Source: UBA11663 sp049616325 (lineage in GTDB: Bacteria; Bacteroidota; Bacteroidia; Flavobacteriales_D; Sanyastnellaceae). Taken from it: a stretch of DNA of 48,370 nucleotides. The translations under genes were made by a program, and so were the position numbers. The notes beneath the pieces were generated by a model that did not search any database, was not told where the DNA came from, and worked only from the letters and a program-made list of their open reading frames with translations. Positions 8,639 to 16,858 of the stretch are shown piece after piece. Numbering within the stretch: position 1 is the first letter of the stretch; every line of letters starts with the position of its first letter. The stretch lies in assembly GCA_049616325.1 (NCBI GenBank), contig JBMZHG010000015.1, forward strand, positions 1-48,370, in the 5' to 3' direction.

Positions 8639-9856
8639 TCAGCCTTGATTGGGTCGTTGGGTGGTCCAAGCCCAAAGCGCCACCCCTCCGAGGAACGTGC
8701 ACACAGAAATCAATTCGGCCTGCGTCATGGTCATCCCCAGCCACTCAAACGTGGCGTTGACGCGAATTTTCTCGACCCAGAACCGTTCCATGCCGTTGAA
8801 CATCAAATAGGCTGCAAAGAGTTGGCCTGGGCGTTTCCAACGAGTCCGCATCGCCCAAAGCAACAGGAACCCCAACACGGCTGCGGTGGTTTCGTAAATC
8901 GGGGTGGGGAACACGGCGGGGTCCAAGTACGTGCCGTAGCCTTCAAACGCGGGCCAAGGTTGGTTCGCGGGATCAATGAGCTTTCCCGTGTATCCCGCGC
9001 TGCGAGGTCCATACACGGCGTTGACGTTGTTGGGGTAGGCGTACGACCAAACCCAATCCGGAGCCCACGACAGCCAGCCCGGTTTGGGGTTGGGGTTGGG
9101 GATGCCCCAGTCGCCGTCGCCGCTGATTTGGCATCCCATCCGGCCGATGCCGTAGGCAAGCAGAAGTCCAGGAGCCGTGGCGTCGGCGAGTCGCAAGAAA
9201 TTCATCTTGTTCTTGCGGGCAAAGAAATAGACCGCCAAGCCCCCCACGATCAGCCCGCCGTAAATGGTCAGGCCGCCAAGAAAGGCGTTCAGGCTCGGCT
9301 GACGAAGGAACGCGACGAGTTCGTCGGGGTACTCCAACAAATGAAAAAGCTTGGCTCCCGCAATGCCACCCACAGCTGCCGCCATGGTGATGCCTCCAAC
9401 GAGGTCTTCTGGACGGATGACGTGTTCAACTTTCTTGGGTTCCGGAAGTTGGTCACGCCGAACTTCCCACCACCTCCATGCCGTCAAGGCGACTGCGCCG
9501 AGAATTCCCCAAGTCACGTTTCCCTCCGTGCTAAACAAGTGGGCTTGCGGCAAACCGCCGCCTTGGAAGAGGGTGCCCGCATTCGCCATCAGGTAAATGA
9601 CTTTCCAGCCGAAGATGAATCCCATCAAGGCCTGCAAGCCAAGGTCGAGTGCCTGCGGGCCATGTCCAACTTCGGTTTGGGCGGTTTGGTTGGAGAAATG
9701 ACCTTCTGCGGACATGCGTCGCAACTCCCTTTTGAGCAAGGCGTGGGCGGCGAGAAAAGCGAGGGCAACGAAGAACCCAAAGCTGTTGATCAGCTTGAGG
9801 GCGGGCAAGTCCCAACCGAGCAAGTCGAGGAACGCGAAGTACAGGTTGGGGTACAT
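8639..9856 (-). CDS. lgt: Prolipoprotein diacylglyceryl transferase Lgt
   Basis: A 405-residue multi-pass inner-membrane enzyme that moves diacylglycerol from phosphatidylglycerol to the lipobox Cys of prolipoproteins, the first step of lipoprotein maturation. The signature GRMGCQISGDGDWG is at 238-251, the Bacteroidota form of the GRxGNFxNxE motif. The nearby LTIYGGLIVG has Tyr199 where the E. coli enzyme has an essential His. The protein is longer than the usual 270-290 residues because of a hydrophilic insert near 45-70 and a long loop before the final helices. It supplies the enzyme needed for the lipoproteins encoded later in the window (SusD, the GH13 lipoprotein). A TAGTTTCG box lies 5 nt before ATG 9856. 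Confidence 0.93.
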   Translation of the reverse strand: MYPNLYFAFLDLLGWDLPALKLINSFGFFVALAFLAAHALLKRELRRMSAEGHFSNQTAQTEVGHGPQALDLGLQALMGFIFGWKVIYLMANAGTLFQGGGLPQAHLFSTEGNVTWGILGAVALTAWRWWEVRRDQLPEPKKVEHVIRPEDLVGGITMAAAVGGIAGAKLFHLLEYPDELVAFLRQPSLNAFLGGLTIYGGLIVGGLAVYFFARKNKMNFLRLADATAPGLLLAYGIGRMGCQISGDGDWGIPNPNPKPGWLSWAPDWVWSYAYPNNVNAVYGPRSAGYTGKLIDPANQPWPAFEGYGTYLDPAVFPTPIYETTAAVLGFLLLWAMRTRWKRPGQLFAAYLMFNGMERFWVEKIRVNATFEWLGMTMTQAELISVCTFLGGVALWAWTTQRPNQG

Positions 9857-9861
9857 GTTTG

Positions 9862-9869
9862 CGAAACTA
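9862..9869 (-). promoter_or_regulatory. Start-proximal -7-like box (TAGTTTCG) of lgt
   Basis: The minus strand reads TAGTTTCG then five bases then ATG 9856. It is one mismatch from TAnnTTTG. A TTG lies 13 nt upstream, shorter than ideal. The box lies in the short gap just after the mtaB stop (9877). Confidence 0.35.
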
Positions 9870-9876
9870 CGTCAGG

Positions 9877-11175
9877 TCACACCAAGGTTCCGTGCACCCA
9901 CCCCAAGGGGTCGATGCGCTCTAGAGCCACCTCGCGAATGACGTTGCCATCCACCTCGTTGGCCGAGGCCGCCACGCGGATGTAGTTGGGTGTGTACCCC
10001 ATGCGCAACCCGTCCTCTTCCGCTTCTTCGAACAGCACGGGCAGGGTTGTGCCGAGGTGATGCTCGTAGTGCTGGCGCTGGGTTTTGAGGCTGAGGCCAC
10101 GCAGGATTTTGTTCCTCTCGCGGCGCACCGGGACGGGGACCACCTCGTCAATTCGCAGGGCGGTTGTGTTGGGACGTTCGCTGTAGGTGAAAACATGCAA
10201 ATAACTCACATCAAGAGACTTGATGAATTCAAATGTTGCCAGAAACTCGTCGTCAGACTCACCTGGAAAACCGACAATGACGTCCACGCCGATGCTCGCA
10301 TGGGGCATCCTTTCGCGAATGCGATTCACGCGGTTTCGGTAGAGTTCTGTGCGGTACCTCCGGCGCATCGCTGAGAGCACTGCGTCGGAACCCGATTGAA
10401 GAGGGATGTGGAAATGCGGTTGAAACTTCTCCGAGGTGCCAACAAAGTCAATGAGCTCGTCTGTCAGCAAGTTGGGCTCGATGGAGGAAATGCGGAATCG
10501 CTCGACTCCGTGAAGGCCGTCGAGCGCCTGAACAAGGTCCAGCAAGGATTCGCCGTGCGCGGTTCCAAAATCCCCGATGTTCACCCCGGTAAGTACAATT
10601 TCTTTGGCCCCGGCTTCCACGGCCTTGGCGGCTTCGGCGACGGTGGAGGCCACGTTGGCACTGCGTGATCTCCCGCGCGCAAGCGGAATGGTGCAAAAGG
10701 CGCAGAAATAGTTGCACCCATCTTGGACCTTCAAAAAGGTTCTCGTCCGGTCCCCGCTCGAAAAACCGGGCACAAAGTCCCGGACCTCTTTGATTTCGCC
10801 CGCGACGTACTGGCCGCAATCGCGTTTGGCCAAATCTTCGAGGTGGGCCACGAGGTTGAATTTTTCAGCCGCTCCGAGCACCAAGTCCACGCCCTCAATC
10901 GCTGCGATTTCCTCCGGCTTGAGTTGGGCGTAGCAGCCGACCACCACAACAAAAGCATCGGGGTTGCTTTGCATGGCGCGTCGGACCGCGTTTCGGCATT
11001 TGGCGTCGGCGTGGTCCGTGACGCTGCAGGTGTTGATCACCACCACGTCGGGCGCGTCGTCCACGTGAACGCGGGCGTACCCAGCCTCCGCGAGCTGGCG
11101 AGCGAGCGTCGAGGTTTCGCTGAAATTCAGCTTGCACCCCAGGGTGTGAAATGCGGCTTTGAGACCGGTTGACAT
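9877..11175 (-). CDS. mtaB: tRNA (t6A37) methylthiotransferase MtaB, radical SAM enzyme
   Basis: A 432-residue enzyme that adds a methylthio group to N6-threonylcarbamoyladenosine at tRNA position 37, improving decoding of ANN codons. The N-terminal UPF0004 domain carries the cluster-binding Cys in HTLGCKLN, NTCSVT and VGCYAQ. The radical SAM domain has the CxxxCxxC motif in DGCNYFCAFCTIP, binding the second [4Fe-4S] cluster and SAM. The C-terminal part (TLPVLFEEAEEDG) resembles a short TRAM-like domain. ATG 11175 is chosen because LKAAFHTLGCKLN follows at once, as in the family, and because a TACCTTTG box lies 5 nt before it. The assignment to MtaB rather than MiaB or RimO rests on the LGCKLN and NTCSVT context. 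Confidence 0.9.
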   Translation of the reverse strand: MSTGLKAAFHTLGCKLNFSETSTLARQLAEAGYARVHVDDAPDVVVINTCSVTDHADAKCRNAVRRAMQSNPDAFVVVVGCYAQLKPEEIAAIEGVDLVLGAAEKFNLVAHLEDLAKRDCGQYVAGEIKEVRDFVPGFSSGDRTRTFLKVQDGCNYFCAFCTIPLARGRSRSANVASTVAEAAKAVEAGAKEIVLTGVNIGDFGTAHGESLLDLVQALDGLHGVERFRISSIEPNLLTDELIDFVGTSEKFQPHFHIPLQSGSDAVLSAMRRRYRTELYRNRVNRIRERMPHASIGVDVIVGFPGESDDEFLATFEFIKSLDVSYLHVFTYSERPNTTALRIDEVVPVPVRRERNKILRGLSLKTQRQHYEHHLGTTLPVLFEEAEEDGLRMGYTPNYIRVAASANEVDGNVIREVALERIDPLGWVHGTLV

Positions 11176-11180
11176 GGCCG

Positions 11181-11188
11181 CAAAGGTA
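11181..11188 (-). promoter_or_regulatory. Start-proximal -7 box (TACCTTTG) of mtaB
   Basis: An exact TAnnTTTG match on the minus strand, ending 5 nt before ATG 11175. A TTG at 11208-11206 lies 17 nt upstream, the expected -33 spacing. Transcription would begin at the start codon. Confidence 0.6.
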
Positions 11189-11260
11189 CGTTTCACCCAC
11201 AGATGCAACCCACACGGGGCGTGCTGTGTTACCTTGCTGTCCCATTGCCTGCTAAACCTG

Positions 11261-14098
11261 ATGGAAATGAAATCAATTGACTTTGTTCGGGGAGGAACGG
11301 CTGCTGCCGTTTTTGCCCTCGGTTTGTTCTTCGATGCGCAAGCCCAAACCTTCACCAACGCCAACTCCTTGCTCCCCGAGACGTTCAACAGCGGGGGATG
11401 CGTGGGATTCACGGACCTTGACGGGGACGGCTACGACGACCTCGTCGTGCTGGATCAGAGCAACACCTTGCACACCTTGTACCAAACGGCCCAGGGCTCG
11501 TTTCAAGATTACAACCTCGGACAAGTCAGTGGCGCGAGCCAATGGGGGATGTGCGTGGCCGATTTTGACAACGACGGGCACAAGGACGTGTTCAGTGGCG
11601 GCGCGTACGACGGAGTTCACGTTCAGCACATCACGGCGCCGGGAGTAGCGACGTCAATGGAACTCAACGACGGAAGCATGTATATGCAGGCCTGCAACTT
11701 CGCGGACATTGACAACGACGGCACGCTAGACGTGTTTGGTTGCCACGACGACGCCTTGAGCCGAATGTGGCGCGGTGAGGCAAGTGTTTCCGCACTTACC
11801 CCAGCTCCAGGTCTCATCGATTTGACGGCGTACGATTACAGCGCGTACCCCAACACCGACCACAGCGGGAACTACGGCACGGTGTTCAGCGACTTCGACA
11901 TGGACGGCGACGTGGATTTGTTCATCGCCAAGTGCCGTCAATTCGTGAACGACCCACAAGACCCTCGGCGCGTGAACCAGCTTTGGGTGAACGACGGCAA
12001 CGGAGGCTGGACGGAGGAAGCGTTGGATCGCGGTTTGGTGTTCTACGAGCAGAGCTGGACGGTGGACTTCGCGGACATCGACAACGACGGCGATTTCGAC
12101 TGCCTCGTGACCAACCACAGCACGACGCTGTACCTGATGGAAAACGACGGCAACGGGTACTTTAACAACATTACTGCGGGCAGCGGCTTGGAAGTGACCG
12201 GCTTCTTTTTGCAGGCCAAGATGGAGGACTTTGACAACGACGGCTTTGTGGACCTCATGTACGCTGGAGGCACGCACGGGTACTACCACAACAACGGAGA
12301 CGCAACCTTCACCCACGTCCCCAACACCTTCCCCAACAACGACACGATGCACAGTTTCGCATTCGGTGACGTGAACCGAGACGGCCAAGTCGACGTGTAC
12401 GCCAGTTACGGGAACGGGTACGTAAACCCTGACGACGGCAACCCCGATGTCTTGTGGGTGAACGACGGAAACGACAACCACTGGATTACGTTCGATTTGG
12501 AAGGCTTTGAGTCGAACATGGACGCAGTGGGGGCGAAAGTGGTTTTGACCGGCGACTTTGGAACCCAGGTACGCGAAGTCCGTGCAGGCGAGAGCTACGG
12601 CATCACGTGCGCGTTTACATGCCACTTCGGGCTGGGTACGTCCATGAGCGTAGACACAGCCACGGTGATTTGGCCCAGCGGCATGGAAAGCGTGATCGTC
12701 AACCCCGCCATCGACCAGTACCACACTGTGTTGGAGGTGCCTTGCACGGTGGACGTGGCGATTGAGGCTTCGGCCTTGGAGTTTTGTCCCGGCGAGACCG
12801 TGACCTTGACTGGGCCAGAGGGCTTTGCGAGCTACAGCTGGTCCAACGGCGAAGAGACGTCAAGCATTGAAGTCGGCCAATCGGGGAACTTCTCTCTTTT
12901 GGCCTACGATGCGGAGGGGTGCGCAGGCTTTTCCAACTTGATTAGCGTGACGCTCATCGAAGGCAACGTTCCCACTATCGCATTGGACGGCGATTCCGAT
13001 TTGTGCGACGGGTCAACGTTGACTTTGACGGCTTCCAACGCGGACAACTTCACGTGGTCCACGGGAGAACAGACCCAAAGCATTGAGGTGACGGAGGCGG
13101 GAGGTTACGCGGTGTACAGCGTGGACATTTGCGGAAATGCAGGGACGTCAGACACCCTGTTCGTTGAAGTTTACGATGCTCCGTTGAGCAACCCTGAAGT
13201 GAGCGAAGACATCTACCTCGAAGCGCCTGCGACGGTGGACCTTACCGCCACGGGAGAGAACGTCCGTTGGTACGATTGGTCCACGGGGGGCAACTTGCTT
13301 GCGGAAGGCAACAATTTTTCGCCTCAAGTGGACGTCACGACGACCTACTGGGCGGAAGATGTACGTATCACTGGCGGCGACCTCGAAATCGGAGGGGAGT
13401 TGTTCAACCAAGACGGCGGTGCTTACCACAGCAACAGCGCTCGCTGGCTGGAGTTTGACGTGTTTGAGCCCACACGGTTGGTGAGCGTGACGTTGTTTGC
13501 CAACGGCACCTACGCCCGGTCGTTTGAGCTCATCGACGAGTTTGGCATCGTCCTCGAAAGCACCACCGCCAACGTGACCGGAGGAACATACGTTCTCGAA
13601 CTGGGCTGGGACATCGATCCGGGCACCAACTACGGTCTGCGCTGCACGACGGAGGATCCTCAATTGTGGCGAGAAGGAACGAGCTCGTCGTTGAGCTACC
13701 CCTATGAGGTGGGCGACTTGCTCAGCATCACCAACAGCACAGCCGGGCCGAGCTTGGATTACTACTACTTCTTCTACGCATGGGTGGCTGAACCTAAGCC
13801 GATCGAATGCGTCTCGGATCGTGTGGGCGTGACGGTCACAGTTGCGGGTACGGTTGGTGTGGAGGATGAGGTGCGCAATGCTTGGACGGCGGCACCCAAT
13901 CCGGTGAACGTCGGAGGCATGTTGACGTTGCAAGGCATCGATCTTGGCACAAGCTACCAAGTGGTCGACGCCCAAGGTCGCGTGGTGACGGAAGGATCAT
14001 GGGAGGGGCAATTGACGGCCACTTGGCCCGCAGGCTGGTACGCGATTCGTGTGAACACGGAGCGCGGACTGGAGCACCGTGCCGTGACGGTGAATTGA
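11261..14098 (+). CDS. Secreted FG-GAP/VCBS repeat protein with ASPIC/UnbV domain and T9SS tail
   Basis: A 945-residue exported protein. The signal peptide is MEMKSIDFVRGGTAAAVFAL, cleaved near DAQAQ. Residues about 35-410 hold repeated FG-GAP/VCBS beta-propeller motifs with calcium-binding DxDxDG-type loops (DLDGDGYDD, DFDNDGHKD, DIDNDGTLD, DFDMDGDVD, DFDNDGFVD). An ASPIC/UnbV-like domain follows (VGAKVVLTG ... ESYGI ... TATVIWPSG). The middle has two or three Ig-like modules (WSNGEETSSIEV, WSTGEQTQSIEV). The C-terminus (WTAAPNPVNVGG ... YAIRVNTERG) is a type A T9SS sorting domain. Such proteins are surface-anchored or released and bind ligands, but the ligand is unknown. ATG 11267 is an alternative start. 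It is divergent from mtaB and followed by a hairpin terminator. Confidence 0.88.
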   Translation: MEMKSIDFVRGGTAAAVFALGLFFDAQAQTFTNANSLLPETFNSGGCVGFTDLDGDGYDDLVVLDQSNTLHTLYQTAQGSFQDYNLGQVSGASQWGMCVADFDNDGHKDVFSGGAYDGVHVQHITAPGVATSMELNDGSMYMQACNFADIDNDGTLDVFGCHDDALSRMWRGEASVSALTPAPGLIDLTAYDYSAYPNTDHSGNYGTVFSDFDMDGDVDLFIAKCRQFVNDPQDPRRVNQLWVNDGNGGWTEEALDRGLVFYEQSWTVDFADIDNDGDFDCLVTNHSTTLYLMENDGNGYFNNITAGSGLEVTGFFLQAKMEDFDNDGFVDLMYAGGTHGYYHNNGDATFTHVPNTFPNNDTMHSFAFGDVNRDGQVDVYASYGNGYVNPDDGNPDVLWVNDGNDNHWITFDLEGFESNMDAVGAKVVLTGDFGTQVREVRAGESYGITCAFTCHFGLGTSMSVDTATVIWPSGMESVIVNPAIDQYHTVLEVPCTVDVAIEASALEFCPGETVTLTGPEGFASYSWSNGEETSSIEVGQSGNFSLLAYDAEGCAGFSNLISVTLIEGNVPTIALDGDSDLCDGSTLTLTASNADNFTWSTGEQTQSIEVTEAGGYAVYSVDICGNAGTSDTLFVEVYDAPLSNPEVSEDIYLEAPATVDLTATGENVRWYDWSTGGNLLAEGNNFSPQVDVTTTYWAEDVRITGGDLEIGGELFNQDGGAYHSNSARWLEFDVFEPTRLVSVTLFANGTYARSFELIDEFGIVLESTTANVTGGTYVLELGWDIDPGTNYGLRCTTEDPQLWREGTSSSLSYPYEVGDLLSITNSTAGPSLDYYYFFYAWVAEPKPIECVSDRVGVTVTVAGTVGVEDEVRNAWTAAPNPVNVGGMLTLQGIDLGTSYQVVDAQGRVVTEGSWEGQLTATWPAGWYAIRVNTERGLEHRAVTVN

Positions 14099-14126
14099 GT
14101 CATCGCCAACGACATTGAATAAATTC

Positions 14127-14156
14127 GGCGGGGCCTGCGGGTCCCGCCTTATTTTT
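14127..14156 (+). terminator. Rho-independent terminator after the FG-GAP gene
   Basis: Perfect 6-bp stem GGCGGG (14127-14132) and CCCGCC (14143-14148) with a GC-rich loop, followed by TTATTTTT at 14149-14156. It sits 28 bp after the FG-GAP stop. The T-tract runs almost into the next start codon at 14162. Confidence 0.8.
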
Positions 14157-14161
14157 AGGCC

Positions 14162-14929
14162 ATGGGATTGGTGAGCGTGTTGACCCGTTGGGTCCCTCGA
14201 ACAGTGCTGCAACGCGGCGCACATTTGGCCTTGCAGACCGTGGCTTGGACCTACGCGGGTTCGCGCTTTGAGGATCCCATCTCGGGAAAGTCGTACCGGA
14301 AGATGCTTCCATACGGGCGTGTTCGCAGCCGACCCAATGCGCTGGCACCGCACAGCCTCAGCTTGGAGCGCCACCGTGCGGTTTGGGCGTACATGAAGCA
14401 AGAGACGAACTTCTTTGATCAGCCCCTGCGCATGCTTCACCTCGCACCGGAGTATTGCTACTTGACCCGATTCAAGAAACAGGCCAACCTGGACTACGTT
14501 ACGGGCGATTTGAACAGCCCTTGGGCAGATCATCACTTCGATTGCCACGAAGTGCCCTTTGACGACAACTCATTCGACGTGGTCATGGCAAATCACCTGC
14601 TCGAACACGTCGAAGACGACCGCCGTGTCATGCGCGAATTTCATCGCGTGATGAAGTCAGGCGGCTGGGGGATTTTCCAAGTGCCCATCAACTACAACGA
14701 CCCCAACACGGCCGAAGATCCCAACGTGACCGATCCGATGGAGAGGGAGCGATTGTACTGGCAGCAAGACCACGTTCGATTGTACGGGCACCAAGATTAC
14801 CCTGCGCGACTGCGCGAAGCTGGTTTTGCAGTGGACGTCGTGGACATGCAGGAATTGCTTGGTGAGGAACGCTACAAGCGCCTGAGCCTCGGGGAAGAGC
14901 GCTGGGTGTACCTCGTACGCAAATCCTGA
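14162..14929 (+). CDS. Class I SAM-dependent methyltransferase
   Basis: A 255-residue protein with a Rossmann-type methyltransferase domain (Methyltransf_11-like). Visible parts: MLHLAPEYCY in place of the usual glycine-rich SAM loop, DYVTGDL as the acidic end of strand 2, VPFDDNSFDVVMANHLLEHV as motif II/III, and FHRVMKSGGWGIFQVPI as the typical post-motif. The first 75 residues contain an amphipathic helix and basic residues and may contact membrane or substrate. The C-terminal HQDYPARLREAGFAVDVVDM fits the family. The substrate cannot be told from the sequence. The ATG follows the terminator T-tract with only 5 nt between. It converges with yigZ, leaving 1 bp. Confidence 0.85.
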   Translation: MGLVSVLTRWVPRTVLQRGAHLALQTVAWTYAGSRFEDPISGKSYRKMLPYGRVRSRPNALAPHSLSLERHRAVWAYMKQETNFFDQPLRMLHLAPEYCYLTRFKKQANLDYVTGDLNSPWADHHFDCHEVPFDDNSFDVVMANHLLEHVEDDRRVMREFHRVMKSGGWGIFQVPINYNDPNTAEDPNVTDPMERERLYWQQDHVRLYGHQDYPARLREAGFAVDVVDMQELLGEERYKRLSLGEERWVYLVRKS

Positions 14930-14930
14930 T

Positions 14931-15530
14931 TCAGAGGACGGAGATTTCCGCGACTCGGGTTTCCTCCACGGCCTCCACAAACCCTTCGACTTGCGCGAGG
15001 CGAACGTCGACATCCAAGGAACAAGAAAGTTGAAAATCGGTGGCAACGGGTTCAAGGTCCCACCGTTTGATCAAGCCCATGACGACCCCCATTTGGTCGT
15101 AATCGAAGGCGATACGCAACCGTTTTGTGCGGATGACTTCGACGATTACTCCGTTGGTCAAGGCCTCGGAGGCGCCTTCTCGGTAGGCTTCAATGAGGCC
15201 GCCCACCCCGAGCTTGGTGCCGCCGAAATACCGAACCACGGCGAACAGCACGTGTGTCAAATCGTTCGCGCGGATGACTCCGAGAATGGGAGGGCCGGCG
15301 CTGTTGCTCGGCTCCCCGTCGTCGCTAGAACGGTACACCGTGCCGTCGAAGCCGAGCATCCACGCGTACGCCACGTGCCTCGCGGCGTGATGTTGCTTCT
15401 TCAGGGCTTCAAGATGGATTTTGATTTCCTCCTCGGAGGCGATGGGAAAACCGTACCCAAAATGTTTGGACCCCTTCGCTTTGAACAAGCCCTCGCAAGG
15501 GCCCTTCAACGTGCGGTAGGTGTCTTCCAT
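14931..15530 (-). CDS. yigZ: YigZ/IMPACT family protein
   Basis: A 199-residue protein of the UPF0029/IMPACT family, which is linked to translation regulation in eukaryotes and has an unclear role in bacteria. Hallmarks are SKHFGYGFPI near the start, HHAARHVAYAWMLG, SSDDGEPSNSAGPPILGVI and VVRYFGGTKLGVGGLIEAY. A C-terminal DUF1949-like ferredoxin-fold domain follows from about residue 130. Length and motifs are complete. It is last in a same-strand run after rho, a membrane protein and porT, with a 12-bp gap to porT, so it is probably co-transcribed. Confidence 0.92.
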   Translation of the reverse strand: MEDTYRTLKGPCEGLFKAKGSKHFGYGFPIASEEEIKIHLEALKKQHHAARHVAYAWMLGFDGTVYRSSDDGEPSNSAGPPILGVIRANDLTHVLFAVVRYFGGTKLGVGGLIEAYREGASEALTNGVIVEVIRTKRLRIAFDYDQMGVVMGLIKRWDLEPVATDFQLSCSLDVDVRLAQVEGFVEAVEETRVAEISVL

Positions 15531-15542
15531 GATTTGGATACC

Positions 15543-16256
15543 TTACCCCTCGAAACAGAACGAGAGCACGAAGCTCCGCGTCTTCAGGTATTCTAGCGGG
15601 TTGGCGTAATCGCTGTCGTCGGGAATCAAGACGTTTCGCAATCCCTGCTCCGTCTTGACTTGAACGGCAAGTTTGAAAAACGGCAAGAAAATGTCGATGC
15701 CGGCACCTACGTCGGCTGCGATGTTGCCTGACTTCAAGCGAAGAATGTTGTCCGATTGGAGTTGCTGGTTGACGTCTTCTTGGGATTGAAAGTCCCGCGA
15801 ATATTTGATCCCAAACAGCGCGTAGGCGGCAAGGTTGTTCACCCGGTCCGTTCGCCATTTCAGCAAGAATGGGATGTCCAAATTGACCGCCTCCGTTCGA
15901 CGGATGACGTCGTTTTGGTCTGCAAACACGTAATTCAATCCTCGGTCTTGGAAGCTGAGGCCAGGCACAAACCTCAATCGCAGGTGGCGAGAAAGCGTGT
16001 AAGAAGCCATCAAATGCAAGTTGAAACCTGCCTGGGGGAGGTTGGACACGCCGCGGAAATTTGCGTCCAGGCTGTCAGGATCGGAAATGGCAAAATTGAA
16101 GTCACTTCGGTTGCCCGACAGGATGAACCCAAAGTGGTAAGGTCGGCCGTCGAAATTGGGCAAATTCTTTCTGCCGCTTGCTTGGCCATGTGCACTGAGG
16201 GCAGTCAGCAGCAGGAATCCTGTCAGGACGGAGTTCAGAAGGGTAAATCGCTTCAT
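15543..16256 (-). CDS. porT: T9SS outer-membrane beta-barrel protein PorT
   Basis: A 237-residue protein with a signal peptide (MKRFTLLNSVLTGFLLLTAL, cleaved near HGQA). The mature part begins RKNLPNFDGRPYHFGFILSG, typical of PorT, followed by alternating hydrophobic strands of an outer-membrane beta-barrel (HLRLRFVPGLSFQDRGLNY, FELLKW-like strands) and ends with an aromatic residue near the C-terminus (FVLSFCFEG). PorT is required for type IX secretion and gliding in Bacteroidota, so it serves the T9SS cargo seen elsewhere in this window. The assignment rests on the N-terminal motif and size; generic PorT-family barrels exist, so some doubt remains. It is 17 bp from the upstream membrane-protein gene. 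Confidence 0.82.
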   Translation of the reverse strand: MKRFTLLNSVLTGFLLLTALSAHGQASGRKNLPNFDGRPYHFGFILSGNRSDFNFAISDPDSLDANFRGVSNLPQAGFNLHLMASYTLSRHLRLRFVPGLSFQDRGLNYVFADQNDVIRRTEAVNLDIPFLLKWRTDRVNNLAAYALFGIKYSRDFQSQEDVNQQLQSDNILRLKSGNIAADVGAGIDIFLPFFKLAVQVKTEQGLRNVLIPDDSDYANPLEYLKTRSFVLSFCFEG

Positions 16257-16273
16257 TGGTGTTCCAAGTTACG

Positions 16274-16852
16274 TTATCTCAACGTCGACAGTCCCCAAAT
16301 GTGATGCAGCAGGACGACAGCGCACAGGGCCAAAACAAGCGCTGCAAACAAATACGTCAGCATTGAAAGAATCAAGGTGACTCCGCCTGAGAGCATCCAG
16401 TCGACTTGATTGCGCGCTTGTTCCCGATACGTCATGCGGTCGGGAACGGTTTCCATGTTCTCGGAATCTTGCTGGGCAAGGAATTCCGCAAAAGCTGCCT
16501 CCGTTTCTGTAACCGATTCAATTTGAGCCAACCGGAGAGCTTTGCGCAATTCGGTGGATTCTGCGGCCAGCACGTGGTTCCAAGACCAGACCGAAAGGGC
16601 CGCCAAGAGCGCGTAAACCACCACGGGTTTGGCAAGCGTTTTAAAGTCTCCCCAAAAGCTTCCTGTCCACGCTTTCGCTCGCACGAGCCACACGGACCAA
16701 CCTGCGGCGAGAATCGTCAAAGCGGACCAGTGGTACATTCCTCCAAATGCGACGAGTCGCTCTTCGTTGATTTGGCCTGCGAGCGCCCACTTGAATGCCA
16801 GGTATCCAGCAATCAGCAAAAACGAGGAGCCAACAAGAGGTCCGACGCGCAT
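16274..16852 (-). CDS. Four-transmembrane protein (DUF4199-like)
   Basis: A 192-residue integral membrane protein. Hydrophobic segments lie at about 5-24, 40-59, 73-92 and 151-185. A charged, helical soluble stretch of about 55 residues lies between TM3 and TM4 (STELRKALRLAQIESVTETE ... QARNQVDW). This layout is like that of the DUF4199 proteins of Bacteroidota, whose function is unknown; I am not certain of the family. It starts 6 bp after the rho stop on the same strand and ends 17 bp before porT, so it is very likely made from the rho transcript. Confidence 0.75.
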   Translation of the reverse strand: MRVGPLVGSSFLLIAGYLAFKWALAGQINEERLVAFGGMYHWSALTILAAGWSVWLVRAKAWTGSFWGDFKTLAKPVVVYALLAALSVWSWNHVLAAESTELRKALRLAQIESVTETEAAFAEFLAQQDSENMETVPDRMTYREQARNQVDWMLSGGVTLILSMLTYLFAALVLALCAVVLLHHIWGLSTLR

Positions 16853-16858
16853 GCGGAG

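Noticed and set aside
8597..9985. A 462-residue + strand frame opposite lgt
   Set aside because: Antisense to the well-supported lgt gene; no domain or signal visible.
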